A stretch of DNA of 23,761 bases, taken from positions 1 to 23,761 of the forward strand of contig JAOXYB010072944.1 in the NCBI GenBank assembly GCA_028565635.1. The letters run 5' to 3'. The position numbers and the translations under genes are program-made. The DNA is from Phoronis ovalis (Eukaryota > Phoronida > Phoronidae). The notes beneath the pieces were generated by a model, which saw nothing but the letters and a program-made list of their open reading frames with translations, was not told the origin of the DNA and did not search any database. Below, in pieces: positions 20,916 through 23,761 of the stretch. How positions within the stretch are numbered: the stretch's first letter is position 1; each line of letters starts with the position of its first letter.

Positions 20916-21691
20916 CTAGAGATTTGGGAAGAGTTCCTAAGCACAACCCATTATTACATCGTTTGAATAGTAGTTATAACAGTAAATATAAACCAGTCTT
21001 ATACTATAATTATGCCACTCATTGGGAGAAACTGTCATTGCAGATGTCACACTACCAGAAGATATGTGACATCATCACTACCCAGCTTGGAAAACCGAAA
21101 ATAAATTCACCTCGGATAAATATGCCGATGGAATATAATGGAATTTGGCCAAAGCTTCATAAAACAGTGCTTTTACACTTTACTAGTTTGTAAACAAACG
21201 GGCTAATTTTTTTAAGGTTACAAGCTAAAGCATCATTTTTACCTCACTTCAGGCCATTTGCCTCCAGCTCTTTTGTCCCCTGGCCATTAGCCCCTCAAAA
21301 CATTTGCTCCCTGCCCTTTTCCCTCATGGCAAATTTTTTTTACAGAAAATGTTATTTGTACATGTTTGAATTATAAACATCAAAGACAATGACTTTCACA
21401 CCTTTAGAAAAAAACAGGAACTTTAACTGGGATTAATTTATATTTTAATTTCTCAAGGTACAACCTTAGAAGAAGGACGCTTAACGGTATTAATTTATGT
21501 TTTTAATGCCTATTACCCACCCAAGCTTGGAAATGACCAAGTGACTACATTTGAAACCATTCAAAATGCTCTTCCACAATATTAATGTTATCTAATTCCG
21601 TAAACTAAAAAAGTTTTATTGAATACAATGACGGGGATCTAGTCTAGCAGACATACAAAGTTGTGCATAGAAACTCTTCCCAAATCTCTAG
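20916..21691. mobile_element. 776-bp element with 31-bp terminal inverted repeats next to DDX19
   Basis: CTAGAGATTTGGGAAGAGTT at 20916-20935 is the exact complement of 21672-21691; the arms extend to 31 bp (20916-20946 and 21661-21691) with two mismatches. On the plus strand an 89-codon ATG frame (20924-21193) starts inside the left arm; its peptide is not recognised and does not look like a known transposase. A 15-bp degenerate repeat lies at 21251-21325. Target-site duplication is unclear, because the terminal CTAG is itself a palindrome and could be the duplicated target. Best read as a non-autonomous DNA transposon. Confidence 0.8.
21251..21325. repeat. Degenerate 15-bp tandem repeat
   Basis: There are about five units of 14-16 bp with a loose pattern GGCCATTTGCCCCC: AGGCCATTTGCCTCC, AGCTCTTTTGTCCCC, TGGCCATTAGCCCCTC, AAAACATTTGCTCCC, TGCCCTTTTCCCTC. 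The block is much more C-rich than its surroundings and lies inside the 776-bp inverted-repeat element. Confidence 0.55.
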
Positions 21692-21738
21692 TTTAGAGGT
21701 TTCCATTCAGTTTCAGACAAGATACTTTAAGTATGGTA

Positions 21739-21744
21739 TTTATT
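21739..21744 (-). terminator. Candidate DDX19 poly(A) signal
   Basis: AATAAA on the minus strand, only about 12 nt past the DDX19 stop codon (21757-21759). If used, the 3' UTR would be very short and transcription would end close to, or just before, the 776-bp element. Confidence 0.4.
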
Positions 21745-21756
21745 CAGTTTGGATAT

Positions 21757-23761
<2,005 letters not shown>

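Overview
This is a piece of an AT-rich animal nuclear genome, probably from a non-vertebrate metazoan. Genes are split by short to medium GT-AG introns (about 0.1 to 1.1 kb), and all three recognisable proteins are animal housekeeping or lysosomal families. The species cannot be fixed from the sequence. There are no bacterial-style operons, CRISPR arrays, or rRNA or tRNA genes that I can support.

Layout. (1) Positions 188-9334, plus strand: the last 17 coding exons of SND1 (Tudor-SN / p100), 796 residues colinear with the human protein from about residue 117 to the stop. The 5' end lies left of the window. (2) Positions 9335-14035: a gene-poor interval holding the SND1 3' UTR, a diverged second copy of that 3' flank near 12.3-12.7 kb, and between them a lone, frameshifted copy of the first exon of the next gene. 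(3) Positions 14036-19156, minus strand: a complete nine-exon gene for a 357-residue N-acylethanolamine acid amidase / acid ceramidase family enzyme (NAAA-like), with signal peptide and catalytic Cys, Arg and Asp in place. It converges on SND1. (4) Positions 19157-21756: the upstream region of NAAA, with a perfect CRE-type palindrome, clustered TGACCT hexamers, and several small inverted-repeat elements. (5) Positions 21757-22966, minus strand: the last two coding exons of a DDX19/Dbp5-type DEAD-box RNA helicase, whose 5' part lies right of the window.

The genes do not form a pathway. SND1 acts in RNA metabolism, DDX19 in mRNA export, and NAAA in lysosomal lipid amide hydrolysis. The noteworthy content is structural: at least four inverted-repeat (MITE-like) elements, three with plausible target-site duplications (a 486-bp TTAA-flanked one in an SND1 intron, a 461-bp one in NAAA intron 2, and a 79-bp one with 10-bp direct repeats in the NAAA promoter), plus a 776-bp one beside DDX19. 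There are also traces of an old tandem duplication of the SND1-NAAA junction that left a single-exon NAAA pseudogene. I see no convincing new molecular system; the duplication history and the promoter-proximal elements are the most interesting parts.
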